Source of the DNA: Candidatus Intricatilinea gracilis
Lineage (GTDB): Bacteria; Pseudomonadota; Gammaproteobacteria; Burkholderiales; Burkholderiaceae_C
Assembly (NCBI GenBank): GCA_016702605.1
Contig: JADJDQ010000003.1
Coordinates: 423,501-487,500 of the forward strand
Length of the DNA stretch: 64,000 nt
Direction of reading: 5' to 3'
In this document: positions 26,504 to 35,798 of the stretch, one piece after another
How positions within the stretch are numbered: the first letter of the stretch is position 1
How the letters are laid out: the number at the start of each line of letters is the position of its first letter
The notes under the pieces: model-generated
What the model was told of the DNA's origin: nothing
The model's database searches: none
Seen by the model: the letters and a program-made list of their open reading frames with translations, nothing else
Translations under genes and position numbers: made by a program

Positions 26504-27235
26504 TCAGCGTGTCACGACCGGCACGATATTCAGCTTGTAGGTGACGTCGAGTTCGAATCCCGGTGCCCCGGCGCGAATTCGCAAGTTATGCCGGCCAACC
26601 GACAGTGGTTTGAGCATCAGGTAATAACCATCGTCGACTGCCGGTGAATAGATACCCCGAGGCACACCACCCAAGTCGGCGCAGAAGTCGTTGAAGAAGT
26701 TATCGGCCGGCAGGCTCGCACTGAATACAGTCGATCTGTAACGACGCTCGAAAAGCTTCGGCACGGCGCGCCCATCCAGTTCGACATCAAGCGTCGATAC
26801 CCCGTCGACGAAAGCGGCAAGACCTTCACGATAAAACCGCACCGACTCGGCAGCACCTTGACCACATACCCCTGGTGTATCGAAGCCGAACGCATCGAAA
26901 ACAGGAAACAGCAGAGCCTTGTCGGCCGGCACGTCGCAAGCACGCTGACTCACTCCGCCCAGGTTGCCAGCCAGGAACCAGACCGGGCCACTTTGCCCGA
27001 TCGCACATTTGTTGACGCCATTGTCGAGCAAGGGGTTGTCACCCGAAGGCAAGGACAAGACATGCTGCCAGAGCCGCGCCGTCCACTCTGGAAATGCCAC
27101 GCCATAGGGTCTGGCGTCGTCGTCGAACCAGGCCGAGTCTCGATGGTCATCCGCCAGTACATTTGTCGAATAGGCGCAACCACTCGCCGCCAATACCAAT
27201 ACGCCTGCCCGCGCAAGCCTGCGAAAGTTGATCAT
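26504..27235 (-). CDS. Secreted protein of unknown function
   Basis: A 243-residue protein with a signal peptide (RRLARAGVLVLAASGCAYS, then a likely cleavage after NVLA). I do not recognise the family. The mature part has conserved-looking features: an early acidic DDHRDSAWFDDDARPYG, the aromatic segment FPEWTARLWQHVLSLP, five or more cysteines (in NKCAIG, QRACDVP, GVCGQG and FNDFCADLGG) that may pair, and a C-terminal beta-strand region (GRHNLRIRAGAPGFELDVTY) resembling an immunoglobulin-like fold. ATG 27235 (MINFRRLARA) was chosen so the signal peptide is at the start. It stands alone, convergent with the hemerythrin. Confidence 0.75.
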   Translation of the reverse strand: MINFRRLARAGVLVLAASGCAYSTNVLADDHRDSAWFDDDARPYGVAFPEWTARLWQHVLSLPSGDNPLLDNGVNKCAIGQSGPVWFLAGNLGGVSQRACDVPADKALLFPVFDAFGFDTPGVCGQGAAESVRFYREGLAAFVDGVSTLDVELDGRAVPKLFERRYRSTVFSASLPADNFFNDFCADLGGVPRGIYSPAVDDGYYLMLKPLSVGRHNLRIRAGAPGFELDVTYKLNIVPVVTR

Positions 27236-27637
27236 GTTTACCCCACACCATTGTTTGAATGACGTCGCCTGCCGATCTCGGCGCACACGGTGACATGACG
27301 TGCTGCCCGCACGAACTGCTGTGGTTTACCCGGCACGAGGAAACACTAATCGGTCGTCGGGGCGACGGACGCGACCGACCTATCTATCCAATACCCCCGG
27401 TGCATCAACCATCTTAGTGACACGGCCATCACAGGCCATGGTCACTATTGTGGATAAACCAAGGTTGATTTGTCCGTCAGGCAACATGATCGAAGCGGAC
27501 GGCTCACAAAACCTGGTAGTAACCCGTGGGTGATGTTCGCAAACGACGATGTGTCCAGGTCGCAGCAGGTGCTGCCGCAGTTTGCGGCCCGTGCGCCGAC
27601 ATGGCCGACACCGTACCGGCCACGCGGTTGACTCGGC
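27236..27637. other. Intergenic region upstream of the secreted orphan gene
   Basis: About 400 bases with no convincing gene. It is somewhat AT-richer in the middle and contains one perfect inverted repeat (27415-27447, separate entry), about 180 bases upstream of the secreted protein's start. The promoter of that gene should lie here; no clear hexamers were assigned. Confidence 0.4.
27415..27447. promoter_or_regulatory. Inverted repeat, candidate operator
   Basis: TAGTGAC (27415-27421) and GTCACTA (27441-27447) are perfect 7-base arms separated by 19 bases, giving a 26-bp centre-to-centre spacing that could suit a dimeric regulator bound across two helical turns. The spacer itself contains GGCC twice. 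The function is unknown. Confidence 0.3.
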
Positions 27638-27931
27638 TCAGGCGCCGCGCGAGGCGGCCAACTGGTCGCGGCGCTGTTCGCGCAACATGAAGAGGTACAG
27701 GCTCTCGACCTTCTCGCGCGCCCAGGGTGTCTTGCGCAGCAGCTTGAGGCTCGACTTGATGCTCGGGTCGATGATGAAGCAGTTGAGTGGCACCAGTTCA
27801 CCCAGCTCGGCCCAGCCGTAATGCGCCACCAGGGCGGTGACGATGGCTTCGAGTGTCACGCCGTGCAGCGGGTTGCGCGGCTGGGCGACGGGTGCCGGTG
27901 GTGGCGGCGGCGGCGGTTCGGGCTGGTCCAT
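27638..27931 (-). CDS. VF530-family (DUF2132) DNA-binding protein
   Basis: A small 97-residue protein. After a Pro-rich N-terminus it carries the full VF530 domain: [20 protein letters not shown], then [20 protein letters not shown] and [15 protein letters not shown]. The family is a compact helical fold of uncertain role, proposed to bind DNA. ATG 27931 was chosen because the frame upstream belongs to the LysR gene region. It is co-directional with the LysR gene but unlikely to be functionally tied. Confidence 0.9.
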   Translation of the reverse strand: MDQPEPPPPPPPAPVAQPRNPLHGVTLEAIVTALVAHYGWAELGELVPLNCFIIDPSIKSSLKLLRKTPWAREKVESLYLFMLREQRRDQLAASRGA

Positions 27932-27975
27932 GGCGGGATTCTGGCAGCCGGCTGTTGGCGGCTGGCCGAGCGGCC

Positions 27976-28884
27976 CTACTTCACCTCGGTCCACCAGGCT
28001 TCGCCGAACTGGCCTTGCAGCCAGTCGATGAAACCGCTCACCTTGGCCGGCACGTGGCGGGGTGAGGGGAAGACGGCGTGGATCTCCTGCGCCGGCAGCG
28101 TCCAGCGTTCCAGCACGGGCACGACCGTGGCGGCGCGCAGGGCGTCGTTGCACACATAACGTGGCAGCACGGCCAGGCCCAGGCCGGCGCGGGCTGCGGC
28201 CAGCAGGGCAGAGAGGTTGTTGCTGCGCAGCGGGCCCTTCACCGCCACGGCCTCGGCCTTGCCGTCCGGGCCGGTGAAGTGCCAGCGGTCGTCGCCCTGC
28301 ACGGTGCTGTAGATGAGCGCGTCGTGGCTGGCCAGATCGGCCGGCTGCTGCGGCGTGCCACGCTGCTCCAGATAGGCCGGCGCGGCCACCAGCATCCACG
28401 GGTTGACGCCCAGGTAGCGCGCACCGAGCGACGAATCGGCGAGCCGACCCATGCGGATCGCCAGGTCGATGCCCTGCTCCACCAGGTTGACGTAGCGGTC
28501 CTCGAAGTTCAGGTCGATCTGCAGTTCGGGATGCAGGCGCATGAAGGGCAACACCCGCGGCGTGAGCACGCGGCGCCCGAACGCCACCGACGAGTTGATG
28601 CGCAGCGTGCCGCGTACCCGCGTCTGCATGAGTGCGGCCAGGTTGTCGGCCTCGTCGAGTTCGCGCGCGATGGTCTTGCACTTGTCGTAATACGCCGCGC
28701 CGACTTCGGTGGGTGTCACGCCGCGGGTACTGCGGTGCAGCAAGCGGGCGCCCAGGCGTGCTTCGAGCGCAGCCACGTGTTTGGTGGCGGTGGGCTGCGT
28801 GATGCCCAGGTCGATGCTGGCCTTGCTGAAGCTGCCACTTTCGACCACCCGGATGAAGAGCCTGAGCCCGGCCACGGTATCCAT
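27976..28884 (-). CDS. LysR-family regulator, probably of glyoxylate metabolism
   Basis: A 302-residue LysR-type regulator: an N-terminal winged helix ([20 protein letters not shown], then [19 protein letters not shown]) and a C-terminal periplasmic-binding-like effector domain ([35 protein letters not shown]). ATG 28884 matches the usual LysR N-terminus. It is divergently transcribed from gcl with 151 bases between the starts, the classic arrangement for a LysR regulator and its target, so control of gcl-hyi is inferred. A weak dyad near 28931-28946 could be a binding site but is imperfect. Confidence 0.9.
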   Translation of the reverse strand: MDTVAGLRLFIRVVESGSFSKASIDLGITQPTATKHVAALEARLGARLLHRSTRGVTPTEVGAAYYDKCKTIARELDEADNLAALMQTRVRGTLRINSSVAFGRRVLTPRVLPFMRLHPELQIDLNFEDRYVNLVEQGIDLAIRMGRLADSSLGARYLGVNPWMLVAAPAYLEQRGTPQQPADLASHDALIYSTVQGDDRWHFTGPDGKAEAVAVKGPLRSNNLSALLAAARAGLGLAVLPRYVCNDALRAATVVPVLERWTLPAQEIHAVFPSPRHVPAKVSGFIDWLQGQFGEAWWTEVK

Positions 28885-29035
28885 GCGGGCGACTGTAGAG
28901 GGCCCTGATGCGCGCGGGGCATTCCTCCAGCGAATAGTGCTTATCGCCGTGGCTGGTCTTCCGCCAAACGGGGCGGGCAAACAAGATCCGTTTCAGTCGA
29001 TCCCGCTTTCAAACCCGTGACTCCAGGAGACTTCA

Positions 29036-30826
29036 ATGCCCAAGATGAAGGCCGCCATGGCCGCCGTGCTGGTGATGGAAAAGGAAGGTGTGAGCCAGGC
29101 CTTCGGTGTGCCGGGTGCGGCGATCAACCCGCTGTACGCGGCGCTGCGCGAGCGCCAGAGCATTGCGCACATCCTGGCGCGGCATGTCGAGGCGGCGTCA
29201 CACATGGCCGAGGGCTACACCCGCGCCAAGGCCGGCAACATCGGCGTGTGTATCGGCACCTCGGGGCCAGCGGGCACGGACATGATCACGGGCCTGTATT
29301 CGGCCAGTGCGGACAGCATCCCGATCCTGTGCATCACCGGCCAGGCGCCGCGCGCACGGCTGTACAAGGAAGACTTCCAGGCGGTCGACATCGAGTCGAT
29401 CAGCAAACCGGTCACCAAGTGGAGCGTGACGGTGCGTGAGCCGGCGCAGGTGCCGCGCGCCTTCCAGCAGGCGTTTCACCTCATGCGCTCCGGCCGCCCC
29501 GGCCCGGTGCTGATCGACCTGCCGTTCGACGTGCAGATGGCCGAGATCGAGTTCGACATCGACAGCTACGAGCCGCTGCCGGCCTACAAACCCGCGGCCA
29601 CACGCAAGCAGATCGAGAAGGCGCTGGACATGCTGGCCGCGGCCGAGAAGCCGCTCATCGTGGCCGGTGGCGGCATCATCAACGCCGACGCGAGCGAGCT
29701 GCTGGTCGAGTTTGCCGAGCTCACCGGCGTGCCGGTCATCCCCACACTCATGGGCTGGGGCACCATCCCCGACGACCACCCGCTCATGGCCGGCATGTGT
29801 GGCTTGCAGACCAGCCATCGTTACGGCAACGCCACCATGCTGGCGAGCGACTTCGTGCTGGGCATCGGCAACCGCTGGGCCAACCGCCACACCGGCAGCA
29901 CCGAGGTGTACTGCAAGGGCCGCACCTTCGTGCACGTGGACATCGAGCCCACGCAGATCGGCCGTGTCTTCAATCCGGATCTCGGCATCGTCAGCGACGC
30001 CAAGGCCGCGCTGCAACTCTTCGTGCAGGTGGCGCGTGAACGCCAGGCTGCGGCTGCACTCAAGGACTACAGCGACTGGGCGCGCCGCTGCGCCGAACGC
30101 AAGGCGCTGATGCACCGCAAGAGCCATTTCACCGAGACGCCGATCAAGCCCATGCGTGTGTACGAGGAGATGAACAAGGCGTTCCCGCGCGACACGGTGT
30201 ATGTGACGACCATCGGCCTGAGCCAGATCGCCGGGGCGCAGTTCCTCGAGGTGTTCGGCCCGCGCCAGTGGATCAACTGCGGCCAGGCCGGCCCGCTGGG
30301 CTGGACGATTCCGGCGGCACTTGGCGTGGTCGCTGCCGACCCGACCCGCACCGTGGTGGGCCTGTCGGGCGACTACGACTTCCAGTTCCTCATCGAGGAG
30401 CTGGCGGTGGGTGCGCAGTTCCGCCTGCCCTATGTGCAGGTGCTGGTGAACAACAGCTACCTCGGCCTGATCCGCCAGAGTCAGCGCGGCTTCGAGATGG
30501 ACTACTGCGTGCAGCTGGCCTTCGAGAACCAGAACGTCGCCGACCCGGCGCTGCAGAGTTACGGCGTCGACCACCAGGCCGTGGTGCAGGGCCTGGGCTG
30601 CAAGTCGGTGCGAGTGACCGACCCGGAGAAGATTGCCGGCGCCCTGGTCGAAGCCCAGGCCATGGCACGGCACTTTCGTGTGCCGGTGGTGGTTGAGGTG
30701 ATCCTCGAGAAGGTGACCAACGTGGCCATGGGCACCGAGATCGACAAGATCAACGAGTTCGAGGCGATCGACTGCCGCCACCCCGCCGGCCGCCAGGGCC
30801 TGGAGATGGCCGGCTTGCTCGAATGA
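29036..30826 (+). CDS. gcl: Glyoxylate carboligase (tartronate-semialdehyde synthase)
   Basis: A 596-residue thiamine-diphosphate enzyme that joins two glyoxylates to tartronate semialdehyde and CO2. It matches E. coli Gcl almost end to end, with [17 protein letters not shown] (Val51 in place of the catalytic Glu of relatives, a Gcl hallmark), [36 protein letters not shown] and [19 protein letters not shown] for ThDP/Mg binding. AGGAGA precedes the ATG. It lies next to hyi and divergent from a LysR gene. The reductase that uses the product (GlxR) is not adjacent. Confidence 0.97.
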   Translation: MPKMKAAMAAVLVMEKEGVSQAFGVPGAAINPLYAALRERQSIAHILARHVEAASHMAEGYTRAKAGNIGVCIGTSGPAGTDMITGLYSASADSIPILCITGQAPRARLYKEDFQAVDIESISKPVTKWSVTVREPAQVPRAFQQAFHLMRSGRPGPVLIDLPFDVQMAEIEFDIDSYEPLPAYKPAATRKQIEKALDMLAAAEKPLIVAGGGIINADASELLVEFAELTGVPVIPTLMGWGTIPDDHPLMAGMCGLQTSHRYGNATMLASDFVLGIGNRWANRHTGSTEVYCKGRTFVHVDIEPTQIGRVFNPDLGIVSDAKAALQLFVQVARERQAAAALKDYSDWARRCAERKALMHRKSHFTETPIKPMRVYEEMNKAFPRDTVYVTTIGLSQIAGAQFLEVFGPRQWINCGQAGPLGWTIPAALGVVAADPTRTVVGLSGDYDFQFLIEELAVGAQFRLPYVQVLVNNSYLGLIRQSQRGFEMDYCVQLAFENQNVADPALQSYGVDHQAVVQGLGCKSVRVTDPEKIAGALVEAQAMARHFRVPVVVEVILEKVTNVAMGTEIDKINEFEAIDCRHPAGRQGLEMAGLLE

Positions 30827-30863
30827 ACCTGCTGCGCAACCCAATCTCGCGCCTGCGTTGCTC

Positions 30864-30881
30864 ACCGTACGGGTGTACGGT
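30864..30881. repeat. Short palindrome in the gcl-hyi gap (possible REP-like element)
   Basis: ACCGTAC and GTACGGT form perfect 7-bp arms around the loop GGGT. The flanks read TTGCTC on the left and TTGCGCTACTCG on the right. It sits 38 bases after the gcl stop, so it could stabilise or partially end the gcl transcript. I suspect a dispersed intergenic repeat of Burkholderiales, but only one copy is in this window. Confidence 0.45.
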
Positions 30882-31027
30882 TGCGCTACTCGACGCAAGC
30901 TTGGGCTGCTCGCGACGGTTCATTCACACCTTGTACGCCACTGCCTCGTCTCGTCGTTTGTCCCGGCGCGCCGATCAACTGGCGCGCCTAAGATGTTTTC
31001 ACCCTGTCCGCCCAGCGAGAAACTTCC

Positions 31028-31807
31028 ATGCCCCAGTTCGCCGCCAACCTCACCATGTTGTTCAACGAGGTGCCGTTTCTCGACCGTTTCGAGCGCGCTG
31101 CGCAGGCCGGTTTCACGGCGGTGGAGTTCCTGTTTCCCTACGCCTGGCCGGCGGCGGAGATTCGTGAAAGGCTCGACGCCAACAAGTTGAAGCTGGTGCT
31201 GCACAACGTGCCGCCCGGCAACTGGGACGCGGGTGAACGCGGCATCGGCTGCCATCCGGACCGGGTCGACGAGTTCCGCGCCGGTGTGGCCCAGGCCATC
31301 GACTACGCCGGTGTGCTGGGCGTGCATCAGCTCAACTGCCTGGCGGGCAAGGCGCCGGCGGGTGTGGACGCGGCACTGCTGCGCAGCACCTTCGTCGCCA
31401 ACCTGCGTTATGCGGCGGCAGAGTTCAAACGCGCCGGCCTGCGCCTGCTGATCGAGCCGATCAACACCAACGACATCCCGGGCTTCTACCTGAACTACAC
31501 GAGCCAGGCGATCGACATCCTCGACGAGGTCGGTGCCGACAACGCCTACGTGCAGTACGACATCTACCACGCCCAGCGCATGGAAGGTGAACTGGCGGCC
31601 ACGCTGACCAAGCACCTCGCACGCATCGGCCACATCCAGATCGCCGACAACCCGGGGCGCAACGAGCCGGGCACCGGCGAGATCAACTACGCCTTCCTGT
31701 TCGCCCATCTGGACAAGATCGGCTACGCCGGCTGGGTGGGTTGTGAATACAAGCCGGCCGGTGTCACCGAAGCCGGCCTGGGCTGGCGCCAGCGACTGGC
31801 GCAGTAG
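31028..31807 (+). CDS. hyi: Hydroxypyruvate isomerase
   Basis: A 259-residue TIM-barrel enzyme interconverting hydroxypyruvate and tartronate semialdehyde. It matches the Hyi family: MPQFAANLTMLFNEVPFLDR, NVPPGNWDAGERGIGCHPDR, LLIEPINTNDIPGFYL (metal-ligand Glu), VQYDIYHAQRMEG and PGRNEPGTGEINYAFLF. It lies 201 bases after gcl, the usual partner, so the pair handles glyoxylate from purine or glycolate breakdown. Confidence 0.95.
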   Translation: MPQFAANLTMLFNEVPFLDRFERAAQAGFTAVEFLFPYAWPAAEIRERLDANKLKLVLHNVPPGNWDAGERGIGCHPDRVDEFRAGVAQAIDYAGVLGVHQLNCLAGKAPAGVDAALLRSTFVANLRYAAAEFKRAGLRLLIEPINTNDIPGFYLNYTSQAIDILDEVGADNAYVQYDIYHAQRMEGELAATLTKHLARIGHIQIADNPGRNEPGTGEINYAFLFAHLDKIGYAGWVGCEYKPAGVTEAGLGWRQRLAQ

Positions 31808-32004
31808 GTGGGTCAGCCGGGCGCAACTGCCCGCACCGGCAGCGCTGACGCCCGCTCGAGCTTGCGCCTTGTCAAGATTCAACGGCTACGCGCAGCGCCG
31901 AGGCGAACATGTCACTATGCTGAACACCCTGGTCGGGGCATCTCTTTGGGCCATGGATGTCCGGCCGGCCCCGACCTCGAGTACCTCTCGATGGAAGCGG
32001 CGAC

Positions 32005-32730
32005 ATGACGTTCTCGACCACTAGCAGGCGGGCCTTTCTGGCCACGCTGGCGACGACGCTGGTTGTCGACCAGCTGCAGGCACAGGCCACCAGCCTCACG
32101 ATCGGCACCAACAACACGCCGCTCGACCGGCGCGCCCTCGAAGACCTGTCGCGCGAGGCCTTGCGGCGGCTGGGCATGCAGGTGAACATCGTCAGCCTGC
32201 CGTCCGAACGGTCGCTCTACACGGCCAACCTGGGCGAGATCGACGGTGAAGGTCTGCGGGTGGCCGGCCTGTCGACCAGTTATCCCAACCTGATCCAGGT
32301 GCCCGAGCGCTACATCGGCATCAGCTTCGTCGCTTTCTCGAACCGGCCGGACATCGATCTGAGCCAGGGCTGGGCCGCGCTGGCGCCGCACCGGGTGGGT
32401 TTCATCAACGGCTGGAAGATGTTCGAGGCCAATGTAGGCGGGGCGCGGGTGGTCAACAAGGTGGACCAGCCCGAGCAACTGTTTCGCATGCTCGTGAGTG
32501 GTCGGATCGATCTGGCGCTGTACACCCTGGCAGACGGCCTGGCGCTGGCCCGTTCGCTGGGCATGGACCAGGCCATCAAGCCGGTGGAGCCGGCACTGAA
32601 GAACGTGGACCTGTACCTCTACCTGCACCGGCGCCACGAGGCACTGGTGCCCCGGCTGGCGCAGACGCTGCGCGACATGAAGGCCGACGGCAGCCACGAC
32701 CGCATCCTGGCCACGCTGAAGGCAGGCTGA
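32005..32730 (+). CDS. Periplasmic solute-binding (SBP_bac_3-like) protein beside a hybrid kinase
   Basis: A 241-residue exported protein with a Tat-like signal (TSRRAFLATLATTLVVDQLQA). The mature part resembles the type-3 solute-binding family, with NTPLDRRALEDLSREALRRL near the start, QVNIVSLPSERSL, and two lobes ending with LVPRLAQTLRDMKADGSHDRI. No ABC permease is nearby; instead a hybrid histidine kinase starts three bases downstream, so it probably serves as a sensory accessory that presents a ligand to the kinase. ATG 32005 was chosen to place the signal peptide at the N-terminus. Confidence 0.8.
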   Translation: MTFSTTSRRAFLATLATTLVVDQLQAQATSLTIGTNNTPLDRRALEDLSREALRRLGMQVNIVSLPSERSLYTANLGEIDGEGLRVAGLSTSYPNLIQVPERYIGISFVAFSNRPDIDLSQGWAALAPHRVGFINGWKMFEANVGGARVVNKVDQPEQLFRMLVSGRIDLALYTLADGLALARSLGMDQAIKPVEPALKNVDLYLYLHRRHEALVPRLAQTLRDMKADGSHDRILATLKAG

Positions 32731-32733
32731 GCC

Positions 32734-35100
32734 ATGGCCGACGTCCCGGCTTCGGCCCAGTCGACCGGCTCGGCAGCCCACACCGGCGCGGCCGACGTGC
32801 CCGACCTGCTCGGCTACCGCAGCCGGGCCACGCGCCGGATGCTGGCCTGGGCGCTGATCGTGGGTTGTGTGGCGTCGCTGCTCATCTCGGCGGGCAAGGC
32901 GGCCTACGGTTTTCACGAGCGTGTGGCAGCACTCGGGCGACACCTCGAATCGGTGGGGGCGGTGACCGTTCCGGCGTTGGTCGACAGCGTCTGGTCCTTC
33001 GATCAGGGCCAGGTGCAGACGCAGCTGAAGGGCTACGTGCGTTTGTCCGACATCAGCGCGGTGAGCCTGCATCAGGACGGAGCGCCCGACATCGCCCTGG
33101 GCCAGGAGAACCTGTCAGGCGACGTGTTGTCACGCACCTTCCCGCTGCTGCACATCGAAGGCGAAACGCGCCACCCACTCGGCAGCCTGACACTCAGCAC
33201 CGACCTGCGCGCCGAACGCCAGCACATGGCCCAGCAGCTGGCGGTCGACTTTGCCGGCAACATGGCAGTGATCCTGCTAGTGCTGCTGCTGGCGCTGTTC
33301 ATCTATCACACCATCGTGGGCCGTCGCCTGATGGTGGTGGCCCGCGAGCTGCGCGCCATCACGCCCGACGACCTGCGCCGCGCCGCCCATGCCGTGCCAC
33401 CTGCGGCCAGCTCGACGCAACCCGACGAGTTCGATCAGCTGACCACCGCCGTCGCCAGTCTCAAGGCCACCAGTGGCCAGGCGCTGCAGGAAGTGGATGC
33501 CAGCAACGTCCTGCTGACCAGCCTGATGCGGTCCATCCCGGATCTCGTGTGGCTGAAGGACAGCCAGGGGGTCTACCTGGCCTGCAACCCGGCGTTCGAA
33601 CGACTCTACGGAACAGCTGCCGAGAACATCGTGGGCAAGACCGACCGCGACTTCGTCAGCGCCGAGCTGGCCGACTTCTTCCGCGCCAACGATCTGGCCG
33701 CGGCGGCCGCCGGCAGGCCGCTGCGCAACGAGGAATGGCTGACGTTTGCCGCCGACGGCTATCGCGGTCTGTTCGAGACCACCAAGACGCCCATCCTGGG
33801 CGCCGACGGTGGCCTGGTCGGTGTGCTGGGCATCGCCCACGACATGACCGAACGTGTGGCCGCCGAAGCCGAGCTACGTCGGCACCGCGAACATCTCGAG
33901 GAGCGGGTGACCGAACGCACTGCACAACTGGCCGAGGCCAAGCAGGCGGCCGAGTCGGCCAACCTGGCCAAGAGCGCCTTCCTGGCCAACATCAGCCACG
34001 AGATCCGCACGCCCCTCAATGCCATCACCGGGATGGCGCACCTGATCCGCCGCGGCGGCCTGACTCCCCAGCAGGTCGAGCGGCTGGACAAACTCGAAGC
34101 CGCCGGCAGCCACCTGCTCGAGATCCTCAACGCCGTGCTCGACCTGTCCAAGATCGAGGCCGACAAGTTCGGCCTGGTCGACGGCCCGGTGCAGGTGCAC
34201 AGCATCGTGGCCAACGTCGTGTCGATGTTGCAGGACCGCGCGCGTTTGCGCCGGATAACGCTGCGCAGCGAGATCGATCCCCTGCCCTCGCGGCTGCGCG
34301 GCGACGCCACTCGCCTGCAGCAGGCCTTGCTCAACTACGCCACCAATGCCGTCAAGTTCACCGAGGCGGGCAGCGTGACCCTGCACGTGCGCGTGGTCGA
34401 CAGCACCGACCAGGCGGTGCTGCTGCGCTTCGAGGTGGTCGACACCGGCATCGGCATTGCCGCCGACGAGTTGCCGCGGCTGTTTCGCGCTTTCGAGCAG
34501 GCCGACAACTCGACCACCCGCAGATACGGCGGCACCGGCCTGGGCCTGGCCATCACCACCAAACTCGCCCAGATGATGGGCGGCGACACGGGCGCCAGCA
34601 GTGTGCCGGGGCAGGGCAGCACCTTCTGGTTCACCGCCCGCCTGCAACTCGACACGGCCGACGCGGCCGACCGCCTGCCCGACGGCGGCGACGCCGAGTC
34701 CGTGTTGCTGAGCCAGCACACCGGCGCACGTGTGCTGCTGGCCGACGACGAGCCGGTGAACCGCGAGATCACGCTGAGCATGCTCGAAGATGTCGGCATG
34801 GTCGTCACCGTGGCGTGTGACGGGCAACAGGCCGTGGCTGCTGCGCAGGCCAACGACTTCGACCTCGTGTTGATGGACATGCAGATGCCGGTGCTCGACG
34901 GCCTGGCGGCGACCCGGCAGATCCGCGCCCTGCGCGGCGGCGCCTATCTGCCGGTCATCGCCATGACGGCCAACGCCTTTCGCGAAGACCGCGAGAAGTG
35001 CCTGGCTGCAGGCATGAACGACTTCGTCGCCAAACCCTTCCGGCCCGAAGACCTGTACGACGTCATGCTGCGCTGGCTGCGCAGGTCGACATTGTCCTGA
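32734..35100 (+). CDS. Hybrid sensor histidine kinase with PAS and receiver domains
   Basis: A 788-residue membrane kinase. TM1 is about residues 37-56, a periplasmic sensor of about 110 residues follows, and TM2 is about 175-195. A PAS domain spans ~262-375 (SIPDLVWLKDSQGVYLACNP). HisKA carries the phospho-acceptor H422 in ANISHEIRTPLNAI; the ATPase domain has the N-box NYATNAVKF and G-boxes DTGIGI and GGTGLGL. A C-terminal receiver has the acidic pair at 671-672 and phospho-acceptor D715 in LVLMDMQMP. No separate response regulator with an output domain is adjacent. It forms an operon with the upstream binding protein. Confidence 0.93.
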   Translation: MADVPASAQSTGSAAHTGAADVPDLLGYRSRATRRMLAWALIVGCVASLLISAGKAAYGFHERVAALGRHLESVGAVTVPALVDSVWSFDQGQVQTQLKGYVRLSDISAVSLHQDGAPDIALGQENLSGDVLSRTFPLLHIEGETRHPLGSLTLSTDLRAERQHMAQQLAVDFAGNMAVILLVLLLALFIYHTIVGRRLMVVARELRAITPDDLRRAAHAVPPAASSTQPDEFDQLTTAVASLKATSGQALQEVDASNVLLTSLMRSIPDLVWLKDSQGVYLACNPAFERLYGTAAENIVGKTDRDFVSAELADFFRANDLAAAAAGRPLRNEEWLTFAADGYRGLFETTKTPILGADGGLVGVLGIAHDMTERVAAEAELRRHREHLEERVTERTAQLAEAKQAAESANLAKSAFLANISHEIRTPLNAITGMAHLIRRGGLTPQQVERLDKLEAAGSHLLEILNAVLDLSKIEADKFGLVDGPVQVHSIVANVVSMLQDRARLRRITLRSEIDPLPSRLRGDATRLQQALLNYATNAVKFTEAGSVTLHVRVVDSTDQAVLLRFEVVDTGIGIAADELPRLFRAFEQADNSTTRRYGGTGLGLAITTKLAQMMGGDTGASSVPGQGSTFWFTARLQLDTADAADRLPDGGDAESVLLSQHTGARVLLADDEPVNREITLSMLEDVGMVVTVACDGQQAVAAAQANDFDLVLMDMQMPVLDGLAATRQIRALRGGAYLPVIAMTANAFREDREKCLAAGMNDFVAKPFRPEDLYDVMLRWLRRSTLS

Positions 35101-35109
35101 GGCATGGAC

Positions 35110-35140
35110 CCGTGGCCGCCGCACGACCGGTCGGCCACGG
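35110..35140 (+). terminator. Candidate hairpin terminator after the hybrid kinase
   Basis: CCGTGGCCG (35110-35118) and CGGCCACGG (35132-35140) form a perfect 9-bp stem with a 13-base loop, ten bases after the kinase stop. No T-run follows. Confidence 0.45.
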
Positions 35141-35281
35141 CTCGGAACTGGGCGACTCGGCACCGGCTTTTCCGCGCAATACGGCCTCCCCGATGCCGGA
35201 CAGTGGGCACATCGTGTCGGCTCGTTGCCGGCACACTCGCGCCGGCCCTGACCGGCGCCCGCCCGCTGCGAGGATCCCGCC

Positions 35282-35773
35282 ATGAAATCGATCGTCGTCC
35301 TGACTGCCGCCATCGCCGTGCTCGGCGTGTTTTCGTCGGCCCATGCCTACGACCCCAAGGCCACCATCACCGACCTCGATGCCCGCCTGGCCAGGATCGG
35401 CGCCCCCCGCCTGGAAGGCAGCGACACCGTGGCCGGCAAGCCCGTACCGGCGATCTACTGGGGCGACCGCAAGATCAACAACAACTACGACGTGGTCGAC
35501 GCGGTGCGCAAGGCCCACGGCGCCACGGCCACGGTGTTCGTCAAGGACGGCGCCGAGTTCGTGCGTGTCAGCACCAATGTGCTCACACCCCAAGGCAAAC
35601 GTGGCATCGGCACCCAGCTGGCGCGCAACAAGGCCTACGAAGCGGTCATCAAGGGCGACTCGTACTGCGGACCGATCGATGTGCTCGGCACAGCGTTCGA
35701 TGCCTGTTACCACCCGGTGAAGGACGCCGCAGGCAAGCTCATCGGCGTGACCTACATCGGCCACAAGAAGTAG
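35282..35773 (+). CDS. Stand-alone periplasmic Cache-domain protein
   Basis: A 163-residue exported protein: signal peptide MKSIVVLTAAIAVLGVFSSA with cleavage near AHA-YDPK, then a single Cache-like sensor domain of the kind found in chemoreceptors. The typical pattern is visible: NNNYDVVDAVRKAHGATATV, FVRVSTNVLTPQGKRGIGTQ, AYEAVIKGDSYCGPIDVLGT, then DACYHPVKDAAGKLIGVTYI. It has no membrane anchor or output domain, so it may bind a ligand and pass the signal to a membrane receptor. A decayed chemoreceptor gene follows 25 bases downstream, hinting at a former functional pair. Confidence 0.85.
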   Translation: MKSIVVLTAAIAVLGVFSSAHAYDPKATITDLDARLARIGAPRLEGSDTVAGKPVPAIYWGDRKINNNYDVVDAVRKAHGATATVFVKDGAEFVRVSTNVLTPQGKRGIGTQLARNKAYEAVIKGDSYCGPIDVLGTAFDACYHPVKDAAGKLIGVTYIGHKK

Positions 35774-35798
35774 TCGCGCCCGGAACCGCAGCCACCTC

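Noticed and set aside
26541..26575. A tRNA T-loop-like stretch (GTTCGAATCCCG)
   Set aside because: No matching T stem, anticodon arm or acceptor stem could be drawn around it, and it lies inside the secreted-protein coding frame.
28931..28946. A possible LysR operator dyad between the LysR gene and gcl
   Set aside because: The arms match at only four of six positions, so it is too weak to list as a site, although an operator should lie somewhere in this gap.
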